Below are positions 7,461 through 15,685 of a DNA stretch of 64,000 nt, in pieces. The DNA comes from Deltaproteobacteria bacterium. Lineage in GTDB: Bacteria > CG2-30-53-67. How positions within the stretch are numbered: the stretch's first letter is position 1; each line of letters opens with the position of its first letter. Under the pieces are notes generated by a model. That model saw nothing but the letters and a program-made list of their open reading frames with translations. It was not told where the DNA came from and did no database searches. The position numbers were made by a program, and so were the translations under genes. The stretch spans positions 1 to 64,000 of the forward strand of contig JAADIO010000055.1 of assembly GCA_013151235.1 (NCBI GenBank), written 5' to 3'.

Positions 7461-8978
7461 TTACTCCAGCAACGCCGGAAGCAGAATCCGGAAGGTACTT
7501 CCTTTCCCGGTCCCTCCATCCACCCAGATCCGCCCGCCATGCGCCTCGATGATCACCTTGGCGATATACAGTCCCAAGCCCGACCCTTCGATCTCCGTTG
7601 TTCCCCGAACTCTCCGGTATTTTTCGAAGATCGTCGGAAGATCGCCTTCCGGAATCCCCCGGCCGTTGTCGATGATGGAAATCTGCAGAATCCGCTCCGC
7701 CGCCTCCAATTCTTGTGAAGACGGACACCCGGAAGGCTGTTCCGGCAACAGGTCGGCCAGGACACGGATCTTGCCGCCGCCGGGGGTGAACTTGATGGCA
7801 TTCCCGATCAGGTTGATCATCACCCGCATGAGGTAGTCCTTGTCCCCGACAATCGGAAACCGGTCGGCGCCGAAGTCCTTCTCGATGATGATCTCCTTAC
7901 TCCGGGAGAACATCCGCTGTGTCCTGATCGAGATCTCCATCACATCATTCATGTCAATGCGCTGCCGGTTGTATTCCACGGTCCCCGAATCGAGTTTGGA
8001 CAGATCGAGCAGTTCATTGACCAGGTTGAGAAGATGGTTGGCGCCGGTTTCAATATTCTGCAACAATTTCGTCAGGTCTTCATCAATCACTCCCCTGGTT
8101 TCGTTCAGGACAATCTTGTCACAGATGGTAATCGTCGTCAGGGGATTCTTCAGGTCATGGATGACCATGGAGACAAAGTCCGCCTTCTTCTGTTCCAATT
8201 CCTTGTCCTTGGCGATATCCCGGAAGACCTCCACCCGGCCGATCACTTCCCCCTCGGCGGAAAAGATGAATCGCGTACTTTTTACAATGGGAACACGACT
8301 CCCGTCCTTGCGGACAAGATTGAACTCTTTCATGATCTTCCGGTCCCGACCGATTGCCCCCTTCGTCTCAAGGATACGACAGTCGGCATCATCGGGACAA
8401 TTGAAGATCTCCGTACATTTCCGGCCGATCGCCTCCCGGAAGCTGTAACCGGTAATCTCTTCGGCGGCGGCATTAAAGAAGACGATCTCCATCTCCTGGT
8501 TCACGGAAAAGAGCCCTTCCCCCATGGTATTGATGATGGTCTCGATCTGTTCTTTCTGATTGGCAAGCATCCGGTTGGTATGGCGCACCTCATCGTGAAG
8601 GTGTTTCATCTGCAGGGCGGATCTGACCCGGGCCAGCAGCTCCATCTCATTGTAGGGCTTGCGGATATAGTCATCGGCGCCGTGGCTCAATCCTTCGATG
8701 GTATCCTCGATGGAACTCTTGGCGCTGACCAGGATAATCGGGATGTTCCGGGTCTCCGGCTTTTTCTTAATCGTTTCACAGACCCGGTATCCATCAATCC
8801 CCGGCATCATGATGTCGAGGAGAATCAGGTCCGGCTGTTCCCGGTAGACCTCCTTTAACGCCGCCTCTCCGCTCCGGGCCGTCCGGACATAGTACCCATC
8901 CATCTTCAGAATATCGGAGAGGAGTTCCAGGTTGTTCCGGTTGTCATCGACAACGAGGATATTGGAAACAATTTCCAT
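7461..8978 (-). CDS. Hybrid response regulator/PAS/histidine kinase
   Basis: 505 residues from the ATG at 8978 (after AAGGCGGA); the open frame extends 50 codons upstream without homology. Domains in order: receiver (acidic pair Asp11-Asp12, phospho-acceptor Asp55 in LILLDIMMPG, Lys107 in YIRKPY), a short coiled linker, PAS domain (about 145-260), HisKA with His274 (FVSMVIHDLKNPL), and HATPase with DNGRGIPEGD and GSGLGLYIAK. No membrane segment, so it is cytoplasmic. It follows another kinase by 25 bases. An N-terminal receiver on a kinase usually receives phosphate from, or reports to, a partner, and the adjacent kinase is the obvious candidate. No DNA-binding output domain is encoded nearby on this strand. 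Confidence 0.9.
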   Translation of the reverse strand: MEIVSNILVVDDNRNNLELLSDILKMDGYYVRTARSGEAALKEVYREQPDLILLDIMMPGIDGYRVCETIKKKPETRNIPIILVSAKSSIEDTIEGLSHGADDYIRKPYNEMELLARVRSALQMKHLHDEVRHTNRMLANQKEQIETIINTMGEGLFSVNQEMEIVFFNAAAEEITGYSFREAIGRKCTEIFNCPDDADCRILETKGAIGRDRKIMKEFNLVRKDGSRVPIVKSTRFIFSAEGEVIGRVEVFRDIAKDKELEQKKADFVSMVIHDLKNPLTTITICDKIVLNETRGVIDEDLTKLLQNIETGANHLLNLVNELLDLSKLDSGTVEYNRQRIDMNDVMEISIRTQRMFSRSKEIIIEKDFGADRFPIVGDKDYLMRVMINLIGNAIKFTPGGGKIRVLADLLPEQPSGCPSSQELEAAERILQISIIDNGRGIPEGDLPTIFEKYRRVRGTTEIEGSGLGLYIAKVIIEAHGGRIWVDGGTGKGSTFRILLPALLE

Positions 8979-9003
8979 TAACGTTCCGCCTTTTTCTCGG
9001 GTT

Positions 9004-9909
9004 CTACTGCAACGACCGATTCTGCGGAGATCCGGATTCGGCATCCGCAACAGGGAGCGTAAACGAAAAGATACTCCCCTCTCCTTCGGCGCTTTCGACA
9101 CGGATGCCCCCGCCATAGGCCTCGACAAACTTTTTGCTGATATAGAGGCCGAGACCGGCCCCCCGTTGTTCCGAATCCGACTCTCCGTTTAACTGGCGAA
9201 ACTGGTCAAAGATGACCTCCTGGTCCTCTTCCCGGATTCCGATCCCGTTATCCCGGACGCGGATCTCTACAACCCCCCTTGCCGTACTTCCCGGCGGAGC
9301 AGGAAGGGCTTTTGCCTCAACAAAGATCCGGCCGTGATCGGGCGTAAACTTGACGGCATTCCCAATCAGGTTGATGAGGACCTCTTTGATCCGGACCTCT
9401 CCCGCCAAAACCTTCGGAAGGTCCTCGGGAATCCGGTGTTCCAGATGGAGGACACGGTCCACCAACTGGGGCTCTATGCTGACCAATGAAGAGAGGACCA
9501 GTTTTTTCACACTCAACGGTTCAATCCTGAGTTCGGCCTTCCCCAATTCCAGATGAGAAAGATTGAGCAGGTCATCAATGACGTGCATCAGATGCTGTGC
9601 GTTTTCATAGACCTTCATCAGATTCTTCAGCTGATTCTCGTTCAGGTAACCGTAGCTCCCTTTGATCAGCATGTTGGTATAGCCGAGAATCGAATTCATG
9701 GGCGTGCGCAGTTCGTGGGAAATGTTGGCAAGAAATTCCGATTTGAGCCGGTCCGCCTCCCGGATCTTCTCGTTTGCACGGGCAAGAACACGATTCTGCC
9801 GCTCCAGTTCCCGGCTTTTTTCGTTCAGCTCCTCCGTCCGGAGGAGGATCATCTCTTCAAGGCGTCGGTTCAGCTCCCGCAGTTCCTCCGGCCTTCCCTT
9901 CGGCTCCAT
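9004..9909 (-). CDS. Cytoplasmic sensor histidine kinase with coiled-coil N-terminus
   Basis: 301 residues. An N-terminal coiled coil (about 1-55, rich in Glu/Arg/Leu) replaces a sensor domain. HisKA follows with His65 in FLANISHELRTPMN, then HATPase with the N-box NLIGNAVKF, DNGIGIREED and GAGLGLYISK. No transmembrane segment is present, so the input must come through protein contacts. It starts 3 bases after tldD ends and precedes the hybrid kinase by 25 bases, so all three are probably one transcript. The protein is short for a kinase because it has no sensor module. Confidence 0.9.
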   Translation of the reverse strand: MEPKGRPEELRELNRRLEEMILLRTEELNEKSRELERQNRVLARANEKIREADRLKSEFLANISHELRTPMNSILGYTNMLIKGSYGYLNENQLKNLMKVYENAQHLMHVIDDLLNLSHLELGKAELRIEPLSVKKLVLSSLVSIEPQLVDRVLHLEHRIPEDLPKVLAGEVRIKEVLINLIGNAVKFTPDHGRIFVEAKALPAPPGSTARGVVEIRVRDNGIGIREEDQEVIFDQFRQLNGESDSEQRGAGLGLYISKKFVEAYGGGIRVESAEGEGSIFSFTLPVADAESGSPQNRSLQ

Positions 9910-9912
9910 CCT

Positions 9913-11295
9913 TCACACCTCTCCCCCAACGGTAATTTCCGGGATTCTCAGGGTCGGTTGGGCATCGGAGACGGGAACTCCCTGGCCGTCCTTCCCGCAG
10001 GTCCCGATGGCATCGCCTGAATCGCTCCCAACCCGGTCGATCTTCATTAAGACCTCCGGACCGTTGCCGGTAAGCGTAGCTCCCCGCACCGGTTCCCCCA
10101 CCTTTCCGTTCTCAATCCGGTAACCTTCACTGACCTCGAAAACAAAATCTCCATTAATGGTGTTGACCTGTCCGCCTCCCATCCGGACCACAAAGAGACC
10201 TGTGGGTGTGGAACGAAGGATCTCCTCCGGGTCCTCGTCACCGGGCAAAATCATGGTATTGGTCATCCGGGGGATGGGACGCCGGCGGAAGGACTCACGC
10301 CGTCCGTTCCCCGTCGGTACGGTCCCCTCCTTCATGGCCGTGAGACGGTCATAGAGATAACCTTTCAGGACGCCCCGATCGATGAGAACCGTCCGGGCCG
10401 CCGGGGTCCCTTCATCATCAAACCGGAAAGAGCCCCGCTTGTTGGGCAGGGTCGCATCATCCACCACCGTCACGGCCGGAGAAGCGATCGTATCCCCGAT
10501 CCTCCCGCTGTAAACGGAGAGCCGCTGCTGCGCCAGGTCGGCCTCCAGGCCGTGCCCCACCGCTTCATGAATCATGGTCCCCCCCGCCTGCGAAGAGAGA
10601 ACCACCGGCATCCGTCCTCCGGGAGCGGGTGCGGCATTCAGCATCAGGAGGGCCCGCCGAGCCGCCCGTCGGGCGACCTCATCGAAGGATTCCATTTCAA
10701 AGAGTTCAAAACCGACGGCCCCGCCGACCGATTCCAGGCCGGTCTGGATCACTTCTTCTTCCCGGGCCACCACCTGTACCCGTCCGATCAAAGAAACCCG
10801 GTCATCCTCGGCCAGTTCGCCGATGGAGTTGGCGATCAGGATCCGTTTGCGGGAATCTCCGTAAACCGTCGTGGACTGGCGGATTCGCGGATCAACACTG
10901 CGGGCGGCGGCATCGGCCGACTTTACCAATTCTACCTTATGCACTGTTTCCACGCCGGCCGGATTGATCCGGACAGGATGCTGCACGGCGGATTCCCGGG
11001 AGGCCAGAAGGATGGTTTGATCCCGCCCCTCTCCCTTCAGCGCCCGGCTCACCCTCCCGGCAAGTTCCATCAGGGAGGTCAGGGAGAGATCATTGGTATA
11101 GGCATAGAGGGTACGATGATCGTGGAGAAGCCGGAGACCGGCGCCCCGCGTGATCCCGGTAACAACCTTTTCAATTTTGTTGTCTTCCAGAACGATGGAG
11201 GAGTGTTCCCCCCGCTCCAGGTAGAGCTCGGCGAAGTCACCGCCATGACGCAGGGCCTGCTTCAGGATCTTCGGAATCTGTTCTTTCGGGATCAT
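9913..11295 (-). CDS. tldD: TldD family metalloprotease
   Basis: 460 residues. TldD pairs with TldE/PmbA to degrade unfolded or leader peptides, acting in the cytoplasm. The zinc motif HExxxH is present as HEAVGHGLEAD (His243, Glu244, His248). The C-terminal region has GGGQVNTINGDFVFEVSEGY and the conserved GTCGKDGQGVPV near the end, both typical of TldD rather than TldE. No tldE partner is seen in this window. It is 21 bases after asd and 3 bases before a kinase gene, which implies co-transcription. Start ATG at 11295. Confidence 0.93.
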   Translation of the reverse strand: MIPKEQIPKILKQALRHGGDFAELYLERGEHSSIVLEDNKIEKVVTGITRGAGLRLLHDHRTLYAYTNDLSLTSLMELAGRVSRALKGEGRDQTILLASRESAVQHPVRINPAGVETVHKVELVKSADAAARSVDPRIRQSTTVYGDSRKRILIANSIGELAEDDRVSLIGRVQVVAREEEVIQTGLESVGGAVGFELFEMESFDEVARRAARRALLMLNAAPAPGGRMPVVLSSQAGGTMIHEAVGHGLEADLAQQRLSVYSGRIGDTIASPAVTVVDDATLPNKRGSFRFDDEGTPAARTVLIDRGVLKGYLYDRLTAMKEGTVPTGNGRRESFRRRPIPRMTNTMILPGDEDPEEILRSTPTGLFVVRMGGGQVNTINGDFVFEVSEGYRIENGKVGEPVRGATLTGNGPEVLMKIDRVGSDSGDAIGTCGKDGQGVPVSDAQPTLRIPEITVGGEV

Positions 11296-11316
11296 GGTGT
11301 TTCACTTCTCCGGCGG

Positions 11317-12336
11317 CTATCCGGCGTCTTGGATCAACCGCTCTGCAATCTGGATCGTGTTCAGGGCCGCCCCTTTCCGGAGGTTATCCGAAACAATCCA
11401 GAGGTTCAGTCCCTTCTCGATCGATTCATCTTCCCGGATCCGCCCGACGAAGGTATCATCCTTCCCGGCCGCGTCGATGGCCAGAGGATAGACATTGTCC
11501 GCAGGATGATCAAGGACGCAGACCCCCTCGGCACAGGCCAGAAGTTCACGGGCATGATCGGCCGTAAGTTTTTTCTCCGTCTCGATATTGACCGCCTCGG
11601 AATGACAGCGAAAAACCGGCACCCGCACCGTCGTGGCCGTCACGGCAATGGCGTCATCCTCCAGGATCTTTCGCGTCTCGTTGACCATCTTCAGTTCTTC
11701 CCGGGAATAGCCGTTCTCGAAAAAGATATCAATATGAGGAAGGCAGTTGAAGGCAATCTGGTGGGGATAGACCTCCGTCCTGACCTCCTGAAAACCGAGG
11801 AGCGCCCGGGTCTGATTGAGGAGTTCATCCATCGCTTTTTTGCCCGTACCGGAGACCGCCTGATAAGTGGAGACAACAATCCGCTTGATCTTCGCCGCAT
11901 CATGGATCGGTTTCAGGGCAACCACCATCTGGATCGTTGAACAGTTGGGATTGGCGATAATCCCCTGATGCCGTGTAATCGCATGGGCATTGACCTCGGG
12001 AACCACGAGGGGAACCTCCGGATCCATCCGGTAGGCACTGCTGTTATCGACCACCACGGCTCCGCTCTTCACGGCCGCCGGTGCAAAAATCAGGCTCCGA
12101 TCACCCCCGGCGGAAAAGAGGGCAACATCAATCCCCTCGAAAGAATTCTCCTTCATTTCCATGACGGGGATTTCTTTGCCCCGGAAGGGGATGGTTTTCC
12201 CCGCGGAACGGGACGAGGCGAGAAGCCGGAGTTCCTCCACGGGAAAATTCCGTTCCTCCAGGATGGAGACCATCTCACGCCCCACGGCGCCGGTCGCACC
12301 GGCCACGGCAACGTTATAGAACTCTTTCTGCAGCAT
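11317..12336 (-). CDS. asd: Aspartate-semialdehyde dehydrogenase
   Basis: 339 residues, usual length. It reduces aspartyl phosphate to the semialdehyde with NADPH, the branch to lysine, diaminopimelate, threonine and methionine. The N-terminal Rossmann loop is GATGAVGREM (13-22), the catalytic Cys132 lies in ANPNCSTIQM, and the active-site His is in RVPVFRCHSEAV. The start ATG is preceded by AGGAGGG. A good sigma-70 promoter lies at 12421-12450, giving a leader of about 75 bases. Asd is the first gene of a minus-strand run through tldD and the kinases. Diaminopimelate supply links it to the cell-wall genes elsewhere in the window. Confidence 0.96.
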   Translation of the reverse strand: MLQKEFYNVAVAGATGAVGREMVSILEERNFPVEELRLLASSRSAGKTIPFRGKEIPVMEMKENSFEGIDVALFSAGGDRSLIFAPAAVKSGAVVVDNSSAYRMDPEVPLVVPEVNAHAITRHQGIIANPNCSTIQMVVALKPIHDAAKIKRIVVSTYQAVSGTGKKAMDELLNQTRALLGFQEVRTEVYPHQIAFNCLPHIDIFFENGYSREELKMVNETRKILEDDAIAVTATTVRVPVFRCHSEAVNIETEKKLTADHARELLACAEGVCVLDHPADNVYPLAIDAAGKDDTFVGRIREDESIEKGLNLWIVSDNLRKGAALNTIQIAERLIQDAG

Positions 12337-12420
12337 TTTCCCTCCTGTTATGAAAAAGGGGGTCCTTCTCCGCCGGCAGACGGAAAAAGAGTGTATTATT
12401 GCGGATTTTATATTTGATGG

Positions 12421-12450
12421 ATCTTACTGATTCCGGGGGGAAGCTGTCAA
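12421..12450 (-). promoter_or_regulatory. Sigma-70 promoter of asd
   Basis: On the minus strand, TTGACA (12450-12445) and TAAGAT (12426-12421) are 18 bases apart. The predicted start is near 12414, and the leader to the asd ATG is about 75 bases. Confidence 0.6.
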
Positions 12451-12529
12451 GAAGATAAAAAACGGAATGGATTTTTTTTGAGGAAACGCAGTACTCCCGG
12501 TTGTCCGGCTTTCAGGCAAGGAACAAGGT

Positions 12530-13927
12530 TCATGTCCGTCCCCCGCCTCTTCGTTTCTTCCGTTCGTCATCGTCCATTAAATCAGGTAAATCCCCGTCTG
12601 AAAAATCGTACACCCTTTCACTTCCGGGGACCGGCGGATCGGCACAAGGCGCTTCATCTTCCTCGGAGACCTCTTCCAGTTCCAGCTTGAGATCGGTTTC
12701 GGGGTCCGAAAGGTCGACCACCTCTTTTTCGGAAGAGGCCCCGTTCTCCTCGCCGGCGTCATACCCGAGAGAGATCACATCCTCCGGCGATTCAGGCGCA
12801 GGCGCCGCTTCCTGTTTTTGCGTATCGTTCAGAAAAAAGGACTCTTCTTCACCCTCGTCGTCTCCCCCCCCTTCGGGTCGCCCCGGTTCGGGCAGGGCCG
12901 CCGGTCCACTCATCCCGGACGCAGAGGCTCCCTCCGGACCGGGAAGGGCCATAGATCCGGATCGTTTCGGTGCCCCGACCAGATCCTCGTATCGTACACC
13001 CGCCGAGGCTTTCTGCGGCACGGACGGCTCTTCCGGCTCGGGAACCGCCGGTTTCCGATCGTCTTCCGTGATCACCTTTACGGTTTTCCATTTCCGGAGA
13101 AGCACCAGAAAGACGGCCAGTCCCACCACGGCAACCAGGCCCACCCCCCAGAGCAAAAGCATCCGGTGATGATGTTTTGCCCGGGCCTGCACTGCAGCAC
13201 GTTGCGCCGCCTGAGCCTGTTGCTGTAATTTCCGTTCTCTGCGCTGCTCCGCCGACTTCTGCAAAGCATGGATCCGATCCTGAAGCCTCTTTTGCAGGGC
13301 GGAATCGCTGACTTTGCCGGCAAAAGACCGAAGATCGGAGATCGTGCCTGTTTTCAGGAGATGATCCAGTGTAATCAACTCCAGAGCCTTCTTGGCAGCA
13401 TCAACAAACCGGCCTTCCGGATAAATTTTCAGATATTCCTGGAATTTCTCCTGATGATTCGTCCGGACGGCATCCTGAAAAACCAGGACCTCCGCCCGAT
13501 TCTTGGCCTCATCCAGAAAGAGGCTGTTCGGATTGCGACGGATATAATCGAGATAAACCGGCGCTGTATCAATTCTTTTGACCTCTTCAAACTGCAGGGC
13601 CATGATCCGATCTTCCGCGAGAGAAGCAAATTCGCTCTTCGGAAACTGATGAAGAAACGCCTCGTAGTCGGCGATGGTGTCCTTCTTTTTCACCTCCGTG
13701 AAGGCCACCATGTCCGGCGTGACGATCTTCTCCACCTCCGACATCGGAATACCGACAATCCCGCCGAGACTCTCGTATTTGACCATCCCTTCTTCACGCC
13801 AGAAATTATCCACCTTAATCACCCGGCCGTCTTTCAGAAAGATCCGGCTTTCGGCAAATCCCACAGCGGGCGCAAAGAAAAAAGAAAAAATGATAATCAA
13901 CAAAAGAAGGTTTCTGATTCGAAGCAT
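12530..13927 (-). CDS. Exported single-pass membrane protein with tetratricopeptide-like region, unknown function
   Basis: 465 residues that I do not recognise as a named family. An N-terminal signal sequence (about 1-25, LLLLIIIFSFFFAPAVGFA) precedes a small beta segment (RIFLKDGRVIKVDNFW) that resembles modules found in other bacterial periplasmic proteins. Helical pairs at 80-220 have the spacing of outer-membrane assembly TPR-like proteins (FLHQFPKSEFASLAEDRI, YLKIYPEGRFVDAAKKAL). A Gln/Ala-rich coiled coil (225-252) leads to one membrane helix (257-278), and then a long acidic, Pro/Glu-rich disordered tail. The helical part should be periplasmic and the acidic tail cytoplasmic. It is a single gene, with asd downstream on the same strand after 193 bases. 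Confidence 0.75.
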   Translation of the reverse strand: MLRIRNLLLLIIIFSFFFAPAVGFAESRIFLKDGRVIKVDNFWREEGMVKYESLGGIVGIPMSEVEKIVTPDMVAFTEVKKKDTIADYEAFLHQFPKSEFASLAEDRIMALQFEEVKRIDTAPVYLDYIRRNPNSLFLDEAKNRAEVLVFQDAVRTNHQEKFQEYLKIYPEGRFVDAAKKALELITLDHLLKTGTISDLRSFAGKVSDSALQKRLQDRIHALQKSAEQRRERKLQQQAQAAQRAAVQARAKHHHRMLLLWGVGLVAVVGLAVFLVLLRKWKTVKVITEDDRKPAVPEPEEPSVPQKASAGVRYEDLVGAPKRSGSMALPGPEGASASGMSGPAALPEPGRPEGGGDDEGEEESFFLNDTQKQEAAPAPESPEDVISLGYDAGEENGASSEKEVVDLSDPETDLKLELEEVSEEDEAPCADPPVPGSERVYDFSDGDLPDLMDDDERKKRRGGGRT

Positions 13928-14079
13928 AAACGGATCCTTCTTCCTGGATTAAGTCTCATCCGGCCAATAGATTTATTATATAATATTTTCTCTGCGGATG
14001 GCAAACAAATGGAATCAGGAGACACCTTCATATTGAACGACAATTTGTATCAAATCATTCTTCAGTCCCTGGAGGTACC

Positions 14080-14289
14080 ATGAAGCGCAAGCTGCCCCGT
14101 TTGACGATTTTAGCGAGAACAGCTCTCAACAACGCAGTTGCCAAAGTTATTGAAGAACATCGTCGGACGGGAGCCCCGGTTGCTCTTTGGCAAAACGGCA
14201 AGGTCGCTTTGATCCATCCGGACCGGTTGCCGGTTCACAGGCCGAAAGAGAGCAGACAACTTTCCGGTAAGAAATCCCGACAACATTGA
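14080..14289 (+). CDS. Small basic protein, unknown function
   Basis: 69 residues with a clear ribosome-binding site (GGAGG, 6 bases before the ATG). The central part (LARTALNNAVAKVIEEHRRTGAPVALWQNGKVALIHPDRL) predicts a helix followed by a beta hairpin. The hairpin is reminiscent of the strand-turn-strand in YefM/Phd-like antitoxins, but no toxin gene follows. The tail is Arg/Lys rich. It is followed by a 500-base repeat-rich gap. Function cannot be assigned. An orphan antitoxin is one possibility. Confidence 0.6.
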   Translation: MKRKLPRLTILARTALNNAVAKVIEEHRRTGAPVALWQNGKVALIHPDRLPVHRPKESRQLSGKKSRQH

Positions 14290-14373
14290 AGTGGAGCCGG
14301 GGCCAATGCGTATGCTGGTGTCAATTTTTTTTGCTTGACAAAATTATAGCGCATGACCCTCAATCTTTCTTTC

Positions 14374-14515
14374 GCCGGGGACGCTCAAGATTAAAGACCT
14401 GGTACCAAATCTCTGCCTTCGCTAAAGGGGGGGGCACAAGGTCGTGGTCCATCGTTTTGATCTTTGCCTTTTCCCCGTGACTCCCCGTGTTCCCCGTGGT
14501 TAAATGTTTTTGCTT
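14374..14515 (+). repeat. Composite intergenic repeat, copy 2
   Basis: The block order matches 1239-1480: CTCAAGATTAAAGACCTGGT, CGCTAAAGGGGGG, CACAAGGTCGTGG, ATCGTTTTGATCTTTGCC and CCCCGTGACTCCCC. The copies are close to identical over most shared blocks, with short insertions between blocks in copy 1. The same start block (GCCGGG-ACGCTCAAGATT) occurs at 411-430. It is followed directly by CGTGGT-type repeats to about 14660. The whole 14290-14792 gap has no convincing gene. Confidence 0.7.
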
Positions 14516-14660
14516 TTCGCCCTTGATCTTGCCTTTTCCATGTTTTGTTTTCCCCGTGTTTTTTGTGTCCTTCGTGGTAAGTCGCTTTTGCTCTTGACTT
14601 TGATCCCGCCTCTGCCGGATCCCGATTATCCCCGTTTCACCTGTCTCCTGCAAATTGGGG
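14516..14660. repeat. CGTGGT-type intergenic repeats
   Basis: Includes TTCGTGGTAAGTCGCTTTTG (14571-14590) and CCCCGTG/TTTTGTGTCC phrases. It belongs to the same dispersed family as 7254-7460, 38278-38665 and 41626-41680. Confidence 0.55.
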
Positions 14661-14686
14661 TAAGTCCTGTTAAGCCCTTTAAAACA

Positions 14687-14715
14687 TTGACATTTTACCG
14701 TAGAGGACATACAAT
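14687..14715 (+). promoter_or_regulatory. Sigma-70 promoter of the DUF4388 response regulator
   Basis: TTGACA (14687-14692) and TACAAT (14710-14715) are exactly 17 bases apart. The leader to the ATG at 14793 is about 70 bases. Confidence 0.7.
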
Positions 14716-14792
14716 AAAAAAGATGGTATTTTCCAGTTTCCAGGCAATCTCCTCATGCCGGGTTCCGTGACGGTCGATCAACGAGGCCATGT

Positions 14793-15629
14793 ATGATTCA
14801 GAACAAGGCAATTCTCATCGTCGACAGTGAAAACCATACCCTCAGGATCCTGAAGGACCTCCTGATCGGGAACGGGTTTGTCGTCTATTTTGCGCCGAAC
14901 TGTGCCCTGGCCATGCAGATTGCCATCAAGGATCTGCCCGACCTGATCCTCTCGGAAATCGTGCTGGAGGACATGGACGGCCGGGAGTTCATGAAAACGG
15001 TACATAACGCACCGGAGACAAGTGAGATCCCTTTTATTTTCCTGACCTCCCGGACCCTTCTGTCGGACAAGGTATCCGCTCTCGATGCTGGCGCCGAAGA
15101 CTATATTACGAAGCCCTTCAATGAGACGGAACTTTTAGCCCGAGTCCACGTGGTCCTGCGCCGCTACAACAGACGGCCGGTGACGGCGCTGACCGAGGAG
15201 GACGGCATAAAAGGGGATCTGAAGGACATCAATCTCGTCGACTTTGTCCAGCTCTTCGACATGGGAAGAAAAACGGCAACCATTGAAATCTCCGGGGAAG
15301 ACCGGGAGGGACGGATCTATTTTGAAGGGGGGGAACTCATTCACGCCGTTTCCGGAAAGCGTTTCGGGAAAGAGGCACTCTATGATCTTTTTGCCGTTCG
15401 GGAAGGGTCCTTTATCGTTCACCTGAATGTCTCGTCACGGATCCGGACGATCCAGGAGGGCTCGACGAACCTGATGATGGAGATCATGCACCGTCTGGAC
15501 GAACAGGGAATCCATCCCGTCGTTTCAGGACCGGAAAAGCGGACACCCCCGGAACGATCTTCCCTGCACAACGAAGGAATCCGGGAACTCTTTGAAAAAG
15601 GCGTGATTGAAGAATTCACAAAAGGGTAA
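14793..15629 (+). CDS. Receiver-DUF4388 protein with Glu in the phospho-acceptor position
   Basis: 278 residues. The receiver domain (1-120) keeps Asp11, Thr85 and Lys107 (YITKPF), but the second residue of the acidic pair is Ser12 and the phospho-acceptor position reads LILSEIVLED, with Glu55 where Asp is expected. It may therefore be locked or phosphorylation-independent. A DUF4388 (PATAN-like) domain follows from about 135 (GDLKDINLVDFVQLFDMGRKTATIEI...GRIYFEGGELIHAVSGKRFGKEALYDL). This domain occurs in delta-proteobacterial and cyanobacterial signalling proteins and mediates protein contacts. It is probably co-transcribed with the GAF protein that starts 57 bases downstream. Confidence 0.88.
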   Translation: MIQNKAILIVDSENHTLRILKDLLIGNGFVVYFAPNCALAMQIAIKDLPDLILSEIVLEDMDGREFMKTVHNAPETSEIPFIFLTSRTLLSDKVSALDAGAEDYITKPFNETELLARVHVVLRRYNRRPVTALTEEDGIKGDLKDINLVDFVQLFDMGRKTATIEISGEDREGRIYFEGGELIHAVSGKRFGKEALYDLFAVREGSFIVHLNVSSRIRTIQEGSTNLMMEIMHRLDEQGIHPVVSGPEKRTPPERSSLHNEGIRELFEKGVIEEFTKG

Positions 15630-15685
15630 AGCTCCCTTTGCCCGTCGGCGGCATCGCCGAAGCTTGCGTCCTCCGAAAGGACTTT

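Noticed and set aside
10552-11940. 462-residue open frame antisense to tldD and asd
   Set aside because: Mirror frame of genes with catalytic motifs, no ribosome-binding site.
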